This document shows, in pieces, positions 1 through 6,613 of a stretch of 47,914 nucleotides of DNA. The notes beneath the pieces were generated by a model, which worked only from the letters and a program-made list of their open reading frames with translations, made no database searches and was not told the origin of the DNA. Both the position numbers and the translations under genes were made by a program. Origin of the DNA: Candidatus Doudnabacteria bacterium (lineage in GTDB: Bacteria; Patescibacteriota; Doudnabacteria; UBA920; O2-02-FULL-48-8); contig JAHFJG010000009.1 in assembly GCA_023246005.1 (NCBI GenBank), positions 1-47,914 of the forward strand, read 5' to 3'. The first letter of the stretch is position 1. Every line of letters begins with the position of its first letter.

Positions 1-1101
1 AACGTGTGTGCCTTCCATATCTTGATCCAAAGCCTTGCCCACATCATGCAGCAGCGCTCCTTTTTTGATTGTCTGGACATCAGCACCCAGCTCTTCTCCC
101 ATCAACGCTGCCAGTTTAGCCATTTCAACCGAATGCTTGAGCACGTTTTGGCCATAACTGGTTCGAAATTTTAAACGGCCAATCAGTTGGACTAATTTCG
201 GGGGAAAATCAGCAATCCCTAATTCATAAACTGCTGCCTCACCTGCCTCCCGGATCATTTCCGCCACTTCTTTTTTTGCTTTCTCCGTGGCTTCTTCAAT
301 TTTGGCCGGATGTATGCGTCCATCTTGAATCAATTTTTCCAAAGCAATCTTGGCAATGTGACGGCGAACCGAATTAAATCCCGAAATAACAACTGCGTCC
401 GGCGTGTCATCGACAATTACCTCAACGCCCAGCATCTGTTCAAAAGTCCGGATGTTCCGGCCTTCTTTGCCAATAATCCGTCCTTTCATTTCTTCGCTGG
501 GCAACGTCACAGCAGTCGTGGTCATCTCGCTCGTCACTTCAGAAGCGCAGCGCTGGATGGCTAAAGCCACAATCTCTCGAGCTTTTCTGTCAGCATCTTC
601 ACGAGCATTGTTTAAAAGTTTGTGAGTCAGCATGACCATCTCATCTTTTATGCTTTTTTCTGCGGCTTCAAGCAGCACTCGCTTGGCATCTTCTGTCGAA
701 AGCCCGCTGATCTTCTGCAATTGTTCCAGCTGTTTGCCTTTCAGCTCGCGTATCTCGTCTTTGGTTTTTTCAATCTCGGTTTTCTTGGCAGCCATTTCAT
801 CCTTAATCTTATCTGTTTCAACGATTTTGCGCTCCAAATCCGATTCCTTGCGATTTAGACGCTCTTCAACCTTCAGGATTTGATTGCGAAATTCCTGCTC
901 TGACTTTTTGCCCGTTTCGACAATCTCCAAAGCCTTGGATTTGGCTTCCAACAATATTTCTTTTTCTTTATTTTTGGCCTCTTCCAAACTTCGGGCAACT
1001 TTGGCTTCCACGGAATTAACTTGGTTTGCTATCTGGAGTTTACGAACAAAATAGCCGACAATTAAGCCAATTGTTGCTCCAATCATAACTTGAATAACCA
1101 T
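1..1101 (-). CDS. rny: Ribonuclease Y (RNase Y), C-terminus cut by window edge
   Basis: Membrane-anchored endoribonuclease that starts mRNA decay. About 367 codons are visible, against roughly 510-520 usual, so the last part of the HD domain lies outside the window. In order one sees an N-terminal membrane segment (MVIQVMIGATIGLIVGYFV), a long charged coiled coil (about residues 20-180), a KH domain with a GREGRN-type loop, and an HD domain with HSVE and HDVGK near the window edge; the HD pair is the metal site. The ATG at 1101 is preceded by GGAAAGG (1109-1115), 7 nt away, which fixes the start. The family call is secure. Confidence 0.93.
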   Translation of the reverse strand, partial: MVIQVMIGATIGLIVGYFVRKLQIANQVNSVEAKVARSLEEAKNKEKEILLEAKSKALEIVETGKKSEQEFRNQILKVEERLNRKESDLERKIVETDKIKDEMAAKKTEIEKTKDEIRELKGKQLEQLQKISGLSTEDAKRVLLEAAEKSIKDEMVMLTHKLLNNAREDADRKAREIVALAIQRCASEVTSEMTTTAVTLPSEEMKGRIIGKEGRNIRTFEQMLGVEVIVDDTPDAVVISGFNSVRRHIAKIALEKLIQDGRIHPAKIEEATEKAKKEVAEMIREAGEAAVYELGIADFPPKLVQLIGRLKFRTSYGQNVLKHSVEMAKLAALMGEELGADVQTIKKGALLHDVGKALDQDMEGTHV

Positions 1102-1312
1102 AATAAAACCTTTCCAAGTTTAGATGGATGCATCTTTAGACCAGAACTATGTCTTTGTTTCAATTAAAAAACTGAAAATTCCCTTGTTAAAAAGGGTAGT
1201 GTGGTAATTCTTAAATAATTGGACAAAAAATCGTTCTTCATTGAATCTTCACAAGATGCAATCACTAAGCTAAACAAATACTTATCAATTTAAGCGGCTC
1301 CAAGAGCCCTGC

Positions 1313-1330
1313 GCCTACCGTCAGGTAGGC
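1313..1330. repeat. R4 GC-rich palindrome
   Basis: GCCTACCGTCAGGTAGGC forms a tight hairpin in AT-rich intergenic DNA. It has the same design as the palindromes at 3.7, 13.1, 26.4, 26.7, 28.7 and 43.0 kb. There is no T-tract, so a terminator role is unlikely. Confidence 0.6.
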
Positions 1331-1376
1331 ATTTCTAATATAACATATCGAGGTGCAAAGTCAATCCCCCGGTTTT

Positions 1377-1449
1377 GTTGATAGTTGATAGTTTATAGTT
1401 CTTGGTTTATGCTTTATCTATCATCAATTAACTATTATCTATCAACTTT
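1377..1449. repeat. R5 heptamer repeats in inverted arrangement before sod
   Basis: The left arm is built of GTTGATA/GTTTATA-like 7-bp units (1377-1403) and the right arm of ACTATTA/TCTATCA units (1418-1446). Together they can fold into a long hairpin ending 4-5 bp before the sod start codon. No Shine-Dalgarno site is visible, so the hairpin may affect sod translation (inference). Confidence 0.55.
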
Positions 1450-1450
1450 T

Positions 1451-2032
1451 ATGAAACAAGCTTTACCAAAACTTGGGTATGCCTATGATGCTTTGGAACC
1501 ATATATTGATGCCAAGACTATGGAGATCCATTATACTAAGCATCATCAAACCTATGTTGATAAACTGAATGCCGCCTTGGAAAAGTATCCGGATTTGCAA
1601 GGTAGACCAGTCGATGAACTTTTAAAAAAGCTTGATTCTTTAAAAATTGAAGAAGCCGACCGCACAGCCATTCGAAACCATGGCGGCGGGCATGTCAATC
1701 ATTCACTATTTTGGACAATTCTTAATCCAACAAACAAAAAAGATGAGAAGCTTATGGCTGACTTAATCAAGGAATTTGGTTCAATCGACGAGTTTAAAAA
1801 ACAATTTACAGATACTGCGACAAAAATCTTTGGATCCGGCTGGGCTTGGCTGGCTCGAGATGAAAAAGGCAAACTGCATTTGCATGGCATGCCGAATCAA
1901 GACTCGCCGTATCTGCATGGACAGACTCCAGTAATTGGCCTCGATGTCTGGGAGCACGCATATTACCTTAAATATCAGAATAAAAGGCCGGAATACATTG
2001 AGAATTGGTGGAAGGTTTTGAAACTGATTTAA
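1451..2032 (+). CDS. sod: Fe/Mn superoxide dismutase
   Basis: Converts superoxide to peroxide and oxygen; cytosolic, 193 aa. The metal-binding set is visible: His27 in IHYTKHH, a second His in VNHSLFW, and the DVWEHAYY signature giving the last Asp and His ligands. The open frame runs upstream to an ATG at 1385, but those 22 residues come from the heptamer hairpin and do not resemble the family, so I place the start at MKQALPKLGYAYDAL (1451). Fe versus Mn use cannot be decided by eye. It is a lone plus-strand gene. Confidence 0.93.
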   Translation: MKQALPKLGYAYDALEPYIDAKTMEIHYTKHHQTYVDKLNAALEKYPDLQGRPVDELLKKLDSLKIEEADRTAIRNHGGGHVNHSLFWTILNPTNKKDEKLMADLIKEFGSIDEFKKQFTDTATKIFGSGWAWLARDEKGKLHLHGMPNQDSPYLHGQTPVIGLDVWEHAYYLKYQNKRPEYIENWWKVLKLI

Positions 2033-2100
2033 GATTGACAACGGAATTTGCGAGTATTAAAATAAGTATTACCTAAACTAACGTGGCGGCAGAAAGAAAT

Positions 2101-2367
2101 ATGACAAAGATGTCGAAAAACGATGTATCTAATGAAGAATTGGCCCGAATGATCGCCAAAGGTTTTAATAGTGTTGAGATAAGAATGGCGACCAAAGAGG
2201 ATCTCAAAAATCTGGCAACAAAGGATGACTTAAAGCGAGAGGCAACAGAAATCAGGCAAGATTTAGAAAATCTGGAACTCCGCATTGGTAGTCTGGCATA
2301 CGCATTTGACGTAAAAGATTTAAAAAAACGTATGGATGTAGTTGAACGCAAAATCGGAGTAAAATAA
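2101..2367 (+). CDS. Small coiled-coil protein, unknown function
   Basis: 88 aa, highly charged, rich in Lys, Glu and Asp, with heptad-like runs (ATKEDLKNLATKDDLKRE) predicting a single long coiled coil. No signal peptide or membrane segment. The start is uncertain: a GTG at 2083 or ATGs at 2101 and 2110 are all in frame, and none has a strong ribosome site. Similar short coiled-coil proteins are frequent in Patescibacteria, but I know no assigned role. It is followed at once by a 25-codon ORF and then a terminator. Confidence 0.6.
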   Translation: MTKMSKNDVSNEELARMIAKGFNSVEIRMATKEDLKNLATKDDLKREATEIRQDLENLELRIGSLAYAFDVKDLKKRMDVVERKIGVK

Positions 2368-2445
2368 ATGTGGAAAACAATAGTTGATTTTACTGAAATT
2401 GAACCAGACGGAGTTGAGCTTAAAGAAATTTTAATCCGGCTTTAA
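2368..2445 (+). CDS. Possible 25-aa small protein
   Basis: An ATG directly abuts the TAA of the coiled-coil gene (2365-2367), and the frame runs 25 codons (MWKTIVDFTEIEPDGVELKE..., then TAA) up to a terminator. The abutting arrangement would allow translational coupling. Its length gives little statistical support. Confidence 0.25.
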   Translation: MWKTIVDFTEIEPDGVELKEILIRL

Positions 2446-2472
2446 TTTATTGAGTTGTCTGTGTCTCATTTT

Positions 2473-2493
2473 TTGACCATATGGTCAATTTTT
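2473..2493 (+). terminator. Rho-independent terminator after the coiled-coil gene
   Basis: Perfect palindrome TTGACCATATGGTCAA followed by TTTTT on the plus strand. Confidence 0.6.
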
Positions 2494-2502
2494 AAGACAT
2501 AT

Positions 2503-2527
2503 AAACCGCCTGACTTGAGGCGGTTTT
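2503..2527. terminator. Bidirectional terminator between convergent genes
   Basis: AAACCGCC/GGCGGTTT stem with a 6-nt loop and T-rich DNA on both sides. It serves the plus coiled-coil gene and the minus gene ending at 2531. Confidence 0.7.
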
Positions 2528-2530
2528 GAT

Positions 2531-2944
2531 TTATAACAGATCTAATCCTTGACCCGTGCCAGCTTCATGGTAACCAGCGTTCACGCCGAAAGAATTTTGT
2601 AATTCTTCGGACTCTGTTCTTAACTTTTTAATAATTTCATTGGCCTCTTCGCGGCTTTGGGCTGCTTCTAGTTTTGGAATGGCACCTTCTAATGCTAGTC
2701 GCATCCCTATGTGAGCCCTTTGCTCTTTTGAACCTACTTTATATAACGGTTCTGTATTAATTTTATAAGATTCGACATCGGTACGGATGCCCTGAACGAG
2801 CCTATCGCGATCTTCTTTGAATTTCCGATCGGATTCCGCCTGAGATCCTTCTGGTTTTTTTTCAGTTGATTCGGGCTTAATGCCCATCATTGCTTGGTCT
2901 CTTTGGGACATTTCGCCCATTTCTTCAGGGCCTGGTCTAGACAT
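2531..2944 (-). CDS. Hypothetical hydrophilic protein
   Basis: 137 aa, acidic and Met/Gln-rich at the N-terminus (MSRPGPEEMGEMSQRDQAMM), then a charged helical region to the C-terminus. No signal peptide, membrane segment, cysteine or recognisable motif. It lies alone between terminators at 2503-2527 and 3008-3021, so it is its own transcription unit. Function unknown. Confidence 0.6.
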   Translation of the reverse strand: MSRPGPEEMGEMSQRDQAMMGIKPESTEKKPEGSQAESDRKFKEDRDRLVQGIRTDVESYKINTEPLYKVGSKEQRAHIGMRLALEGAIPKLEAAQSREEANEIIKKLRTESEELQNSFGVNAGYHEAGTGQGLDLL

Positions 2945-3007
2945 AAATTTTTGATTAATTGTTTAAATTCATAATATTATTATCTCATCAAATCGTCAAA
3001 TATTAAA

Positions 3008-3021
3008 CCGCCTTTTGGCGG
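3008..3021 (-). terminator. Terminator of the rplS operon
   Basis: CCGCCTTTTGGCGG hairpin just after the rplS stop, with AT-rich flanks. Confidence 0.65.
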
Positions 3022-3026
3022 CTAAT

Positions 3027-3368
3027 TTATTCTCGAATTTTCGCTTCTTTGCCTTCTCTTGTGTAGTAAAGTTTGGCTTTTCGAGCTGGAGTTTCTTTTA
3101 CGACTTCAATCTTTTCAATATTGGGTGAATGGATCGGAAAAATTCGTTCCACCCCAACACCAGAAGAAATCTTGCGCACAGTGACTGTGCCGTTCATAGC
3201 CTTGCCGCCTTTGGTTGCAATAACCTGACCTTCGAAAATCTGAATGCGTTCCTTTTCCTTGCCATCAGGCGAGATGTCTTTGATTTTCTGGTAAACGCGG
3301 ACAGTGTAGCCAGCTTTGAGTACTGGTACAGTTTTCAAATCTGCTTGTCTAAATGTTTGAATCATCAT
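3027..3368 (-). CDS. rplS: Ribosomal protein bL19
   Basis: Large-subunit protein at the 30S-50S interface; 113 aa, the usual size. Family landmarks are [31 protein letters not shown], and [20 protein letters not shown]. Its start overlaps the rluD stop by 20 bp, so it is probably coupled to rluD. It is the last gene of the trmD-rluD-rplS block and is followed by a terminator. Confidence 0.96.
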   Translation of the reverse strand: MMIQTFRQADLKTVPVLKAGYTVRVYQKIKDISPDGKEKERIQIFEGQVIATKGGKAMNGTVTVRKISSGVGVERIFPIHSPNIEKIEVVKETPARKAKLYYTREGKEAKIRE

Positions 3369-4290
3369 AACTAATTTGCACTTGATTAAGAATATTTTTC
3401 AAATCAAGAGGTAGAGTGGAGAACAATTCCAGCCACGTCCCATCCATCAACTGAAACTTTAATTTATAAGCGTGTAGGAATTGCCTGGTCAAGATTGTTG
3501 AATCTTGCTTTAGTCCGTAAACTTGATCGCCAACTATCGGATAGCCGATATGGGCCAAGTGGGCTCGAATCTGATGTGTGCGGCCTGTATGCAATTTTAC
3601 ACGAAGCAGGGAGAATTGTCCAGAAGCATCTAAAACCCAATACTCTGTCAGCGCCGGCTTAACTTTTCCGCCTGAGGCGCCCGCCTGCCCGGCCGGCAGG
3701 GATCCGTCTCTGACGGACATCTTTTGCTTAAGCGGTTGTTTCTCAAGAGGCAGATCAATGACATCATGTTTCTTGCTGGGTGTCCCATGGACTAAGGCTA
3801 AATATTCTTTTTCTACTTTCCGATCCATGAAAAGTTGTTTGAAATAATCATAGCTACCGGGATTCTTGGCAACCAAAATTAATCCTGAAGTATCTTCGTC
3901 CAGCCTGTGGACTATTCCTGGCCGATGTGGCTGCCCGACTTTTTCAATTCCAGGATAGAGACTTATCAAAGCATTAGCCAAAGTATCTTCTGTATTGCCA
4001 GCTCCTGGATGCACAACTAATCCTGCCGGTTTGTCAATCACAACCACCTCCTCGTTTTCAAAAACTATTTTTAATTTGAGATCACTTGGTTTCAGATTAT
4101 CAGATTCAAACTCTGGTAATTCAATCGTATCGCCAACGATAACCATATAATCCGGTTCTAAAATTTCCATACCGTTAACTGAAACCAAACCATGCTTAAT
4201 AGCAGTTTGGACTTTGCCTCTGGAAACCTGAGTTTCGTGGGCCAAAAATTTGTCCAACCGGTCAGTTTGATCTGATGTAAATTTAAGCAT
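3349..4290 (-). CDS. rluD: RluD-family 23S rRNA pseudouridine synthase
   Basis: Isomerises uridines to pseudouridine in large-subunit rRNA; 313 aa. An S4 RNA-binding domain (about residues 1-70) is followed by the catalytic domain with [16 protein letters not shown] (catalytic Asp), LVHGTPSKK and [13 protein letters not shown]. Between MSVRDG and [10 protein letters not shown] lies an extra segment containing [12 protein letters not shown], encoded by an in-frame R4 palindrome (3667-3718). RluD homologues have a surface loop there, so activity is probably retained. It overlaps trmD by 8 bp and rplS by 20 bp. Which RluA/C/D subgroup it belongs to is less certain than the family. Confidence 0.92.
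   Translation of the reverse strand: MLKFTSDQTDRLDKFLAHETQVSRGKVQTAIKHGLVSVNGMEILEPDYMVIVGDTIELPEFESDNLKPSDLKLKIVFENEEVVVIDKPAGLVVHPGAGNTEDTLANALISLYPGIEKVGQPHRPGIVHRLDEDTSGLILVAKNPGSYDYFKQLFMDRKVEKEYLALVHGTPSKKHDVIDLPLEKQPLKQKMSVRDGSLPAGQAGASGGKVKPALTEYWVLDASGQFSLLRVKLHTGRTHQIRAHLAHIGYPIVGDQVYGLKQDSTILTRQFLHAYKLKFQLMDGTWLELFSTLPLDLKNILNQVQISYDDSNI
3667..3718. repeat. R4 palindromic repeat inserted in rluD
   Basis: GC-rich palindromes within an AT-rich gene. The 29 bp at 3678-3706 (core GCCTGCCCGGCCGGCAGG) are identical to 43005-43033 inside nrnA and in the same orientation relative to coding. It is read in frame as SLPAGQAG. Confidence 0.85.
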
Positions 4291-5050
4291 TTTTGATTAA
4301 ATCTGGCCTTCGTTTTTTTGTTCGCTTCAAAGCTTCGGCTTTGCGCCATTGGTCAATCTTGGCATGGTTTCCAGAAAGCAAAACTTTCGGCACTTTTTGT
4401 TTGTCAAACACTTCGGGTCGCGTGTACTGAGGATATTCCAAAAGCCCATCACTGAAACTTTCATGCACCAAAGATTCTTCTTTTCCCACGACCCCTGGAA
4501 CCAAACGAGCAACTGTATCCAAAACAACTAAAGCGGGAATCTCGCCGCCGGTCAAAACAAAGTCGCCAATGGAAATTTCCATATCAACCAAGCTCCGAAT
4601 CCGTTCATCAAATCCTTCGTATCTGCCGCAAATCAAAACTATCGTTTTATATTTTGACAATTTAACGGCTAATTTCTGATCAAATTTCTGGCCCTGTGGC
4701 GTAAGCAAAATTATCTTTAATCTTTTATCTTTAACCTTTAACCTTAGATCGCGCAAGGCGCGATCAATTATGTCGACGCGCAAAACCATGCCGGCTCCCC
4801 CGCCATAAGGTCTGGCATCCACACTTTTATGCACGCCCTCTCCCCAGTCGCGCAGATTTTTTATTTCAAATGAAACCAACTTTTTCGCCACTGCACGCTT
4901 AAGCAAACTTACATTCAGGTAAGATTCAAAAGCTTCCGGGAATAAAGTTAAAATAATAAATTTTACCCCCACACCAATAGTGCGACGGCTTGGTACATTT
5001 ATTCGAACTTTATTAATTTTTTTACTAATCCCAACGATGGAAAATTTCAT
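4283..5050 (-). CDS. trmD: tRNA (guanine-N1)-methyltransferase TrmD, with repeat-derived N-terminus
   Basis: Makes m1G37 in tRNAs, which protects the reading frame. Family landmarks: FIILTLFPEAF, the SAM knot GRYEGFDERIR and SIGDFVLTGGE, and YTRPEVF. Canonical TrmD starts just before the FIILTLFPE-like strand. Here the frame runs 28 codons further upstream to an ATG at 5050, and that stretch is exactly the R2 inverted-repeat element (4965-5063). Either an extended protein is made or a GTG at 4974 is used; neither has a Shine-Dalgarno site. Residues around RLKVKDKRLK come from a heptamer repeat. RimM, usual next to trmD, is absent. Confidence 0.9.
   Translation of the reverse strand: MKFSIVGISKKINKVRINVPSRRTIGVGVKFIILTLFPEAFESYLNVSLLKRAVAKKLVSFEIKNLRDWGEGVHKSVDARPYGGGAGMVLRVDIIDRALRDLRLKVKDKRLKIILLTPQGQKFDQKLAVKLSKYKTIVLICGRYEGFDERIRSLVDMEISIGDFVLTGGEIPALVVLDTVARLVPGVVGKEESLVHESFSDGLLEYPQYTRPEVFDKQKVPKVLLSGNHAKIDQWRKAEALKRTKKRRPDLIKNA
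4712..4746. repeat. R5 heptamer repeat inside trmD
   Basis: Units of the type TTTATCT/TTTAACC with 7-bp period, read in the coding strand as LRLKVKDKRLK in the variable segment before the SAM knot. Confidence 0.6.
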
Positions 5051-5063
5051 TTGGTGTGGGGGT
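4965..5063. mobile_element. R2 inverted-repeat element (about 99 bp) at the trmD 5' end
   Basis: Ends ACCCCCACACCAA (4965-4977) and TTGGTGTGGGGGT (5051-5063) are perfect inverted repeats. The element lies over the expected trmD start and supplies a new in-frame 5' extension. It has no ORF of its own and looks like a miniature non-autonomous element. The same ends occur at 12.4 kb, around a GIY-YIG gene, and as solo hairpins at 27.4 and 28.65 kb. Confidence 0.65.
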
Positions 5064-5074
5064 GAATAATTTCA

Positions 5075-5097
5075 AAACCCGCCGATGAGGCGGGTTT
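5075..5097 (-). terminator. Terminator between khpA and trmD
   Basis: AAACCCGCC/GGCGGGTTT stem with a 5-nt loop, T-rich downstream on the minus strand. It would separate rpsP-khpA from trmD-rluD-rplS unless there is read-through. Confidence 0.65.
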
Positions 5098-5102
5098 AGA
5101 TT

Positions 5103-5444
5103 TTAGAGCTTGAATTCGTCGATATCAGATGCTAAATCGCGATCCATAGATGGTGCGCCTTGACCCATCGGTTCTCGGCGACCTCTGGTCGAACCTTCCG
5201 GTTCGTGGATCTTCAGGTTCACCCGAGACTTGCGCTTGGCTCCAACCACCCGCAGAAGCGTGCGAATTGATTTGGCGGTTTGACCTTGGCGTCCGATGAC
5301 CTGCCCCATATCTTCTGGATTAAGGTGGAGAGTAATTAAGACTCCCATCTCATCCACAGTACGCTCGGTTTTTACATCTGTCGGATGATCAACCAAAGCT
5401 TTGACGAGAAATTCTACAAATTCCTGATCTTGTTCTTGTGCCAT
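5103..5444 (-). CDS. khpA: KH-domain RNA-binding protein KhpA
   Basis: 113 aa cytosolic RNA-binding protein. The KH core is clear (FVEFLVKALVDHP ... LNPEDMGQVIGRQGQTAKSI) with the GxxG loop as GRQG. The usual length is about 75-80 aa; here a polar Arg/Gly/Pro tail (EPEGSTRGRREPMGQG...) follows. The open frame extends upstream to 5552, but those codons come from AT-rich spacer, so I start at MAQEQDQEF (5444). The position after rpsP is the standard context for khpA. Confidence 0.9.
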   Translation of the reverse strand: MAQEQDQEFVEFLVKALVDHPTDVKTERTVDEMGVLITLHLNPEDMGQVIGRQGQTAKSIRTLLRVVGAKRKSRVNLKIHEPEGSTRGRREPMGQGAPSMDRDLASDIDEFKL

Positions 5445-5555
5445 ATCTGTATTATTAATTGCTACTGTTAAGAACTGAAAACTGGCTTTCGTTCGACCTA
5501 TTTTGAAGCAGTTTCTTATCTTTAAGATATCGAAATAATTCTCTATTGTCAAACT

Positions 5556-5948
5556 CTAGGCTACAACCGGGGCTTCTGGAGCTGCTTTTATGGCTGGAGC
5601 AAGGGCTTCATCTGGGGCGGCCTGGGGAACAGGAACAACCATTGCTGGAGAAACTAGCGCAGTTTCTTCTGCTTGTTTTTTCTTTGGCCGCCAAGCCTTG
5701 ATTTTCTTTTCAACTATGATTTTCTTTTCTACCAATAAATTATGAACTGTTGGGGAAACCGAAACATGTTGATTGATCCAATAATCCAATCTTTCCTTAT
5801 TCCTTATTCCTAATTCCTTATTCCTTGGATTATAATTGCCCAAAACTTCCAAAGCCCGCTTGCCCGCGGCGCGGTGGGCTTCGGCCAAAACAATCCTAAA
5901 ACTAGGTTTGTTTTTTGTGCCCATACGTTGTAGTCGGATAGTTAACAT
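5556..5948 (-). CDS. rpsP: Ribosomal protein bS16
   Basis: Small-subunit assembly protein. 130 aa, longer than the usual 80-90 because of an Ala/Pro/Val-rich C-terminal tail (about residues 90-130). Core landmarks are MLTIRLQRMGTKNKPSFRIV, GKRALEVLGNYNP and LDYWINQHVSVSPTV. I chose the ATG at 5948, not 5963, because a consensus promoter (5964-5992) would start transcription near 5957, leaving an almost leaderless mRNA. The segment RNKELGIRNKER is encoded by a heptamer repeat lying exactly where the family's NPRTKE-L-DKERL loop occurs. Confidence 0.94.
   Translation of the reverse strand: MLTIRLQRMGTKNKPSFRIVLAEAHRAAGKRALEVLGNYNPRNKELGIRNKERLDYWINQHVSVSPTVHNLLVEKKIIVEKKIKAWRPKKKQAEETALVSPAMVVPVPQAAPDEALAPAIKAAPEAPVVA
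5795..5826. repeat. R5 heptamer repeat inside rpsP
   Basis: Four units of ATTCCTT/ATTCCTA, read in the coding strand as KELGIRNKER. Confidence 0.7.
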
Positions 5949-5963
5949 AGTTAATGCTCGCAA

Positions 5964-5992
5964 AGTATAACAAAACTACTACGCTTGGTCAA
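5964..5992 (-). promoter_or_regulatory. Sigma-70-type promoter for rpsP-khpA
   Basis: On the minus strand TTGACC (5987-5992), a 17-bp spacer, then TATACT (5964-5969). It overlaps the end of dedA and sits 15 bp upstream of the chosen rpsP ATG. Confidence 0.8.
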
Positions 5993-6612
5993 CCCTGCTT
6001 TCGACCAAACTTTAGATGCTTTCTTAGCCAATAAATCAAACCAAAAATTATTAATACCACGATAACTATATCAAATTTCCGAAAATAGATTTCCAGATCA
6101 TGCCAATGTTCGCCAAGGCGAAGTCCCAGCCAAGCCAAAAAATACGACCAAATGAAGGAACCAAAAAAAGCGTACCCTAAAAATGAACCAAGCGGCACTC
6201 GGGCTATTCCTGCAGGAATGGAAATAAAAGTTCTGATCACTGGCAGAATCCGACCGTAGAAAGTCGAGATCGCGCCAAACTTGGCAAAAAACTTTTCTGT
6301 GATCCCCAGCTCACCTTCTGATACGTGAACATAATGTTCATATTTTTTAATTAACCTGATCCCGCCATGGTAACCCAAATAATACGTGATGAAAGATCCA
6401 ATAGTTGATCCAATAGCGCCGGCCAGAGCAAGGCCGAACAAACCAAATCTGCCCGAAACAACTAAAAATCCAGCAAATGGCATAATAACTTCCGACGGTA
6501 GCGGAATGGCGGCTGATTCGATAGCCATTAAACAAGCAACGCCGAAATAACCCAAATGGCTGATGGTTGAAGTAATAAACTGGGTTAAAGCTACGAGGAT
6601 ATTTGTCAGCAT
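5989..6612 (-). CDS. dedA: DedA-family membrane protein (SNARE-associated/VTT type)
   Basis: 207 aa integral membrane protein of the DedA family, some members of which are linked to lipid-carrier flipping and membrane homeostasis. Visible marks: EVIMPFAGFL after the first amphipathic segment, FITYYLGYHGG, FYGRILPVIRTFISIPAG (conserved Arg in the re-entrant region) and LGYAFFGSFIWSYFL, with four to five hydrophobic segments. It is the third gene of rnc-smc-dedA, 1 bp after smc. Confidence 0.9.
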   Translation of the reverse strand: MLTNILVALTQFITSTISHLGYFGVACLMAIESAAIPLPSEVIMPFAGFLVVSGRFGLFGLALAGAIGSTIGSFITYYLGYHGGIRLIKKYEHYVHVSEGELGITEKFFAKFGAISTFYGRILPVIRTFISIPAGIARVPLGSFLGYAFFGSFIWSYFLAWLGLRLGEHWHDLEIYFRKFDIVIVVLIIFGLIYWLRKHLKFGRKQG

Positions 6613-6613
6613 A

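Larger units (their letters stand above)
1102..1450. other. Intergenic region between divergent rny and sod
   Basis: About 350 bp with no gene. It must hold the promoters of the divergent rny and sod genes, but I see no clear -35/-10 pair. It contains a GC-rich palindrome (R4, 1313-1330) and a large hairpin built of 7-bp units (R5, 1377-1449) directly in front of sod. Confidence 0.6.

Noticed and set aside
1377-1449. CRISPR array or tandem microsatellite
   Set aside because: Units are 7 bp, degenerate and without spacers; several such loci have different unit sequences.
1385-1450. Extended N-terminus of superoxide dismutase
   Set aside because: Encoded by a heptamer hairpin and unlike the family, which begins at MKQALPKLGYAYDAL.
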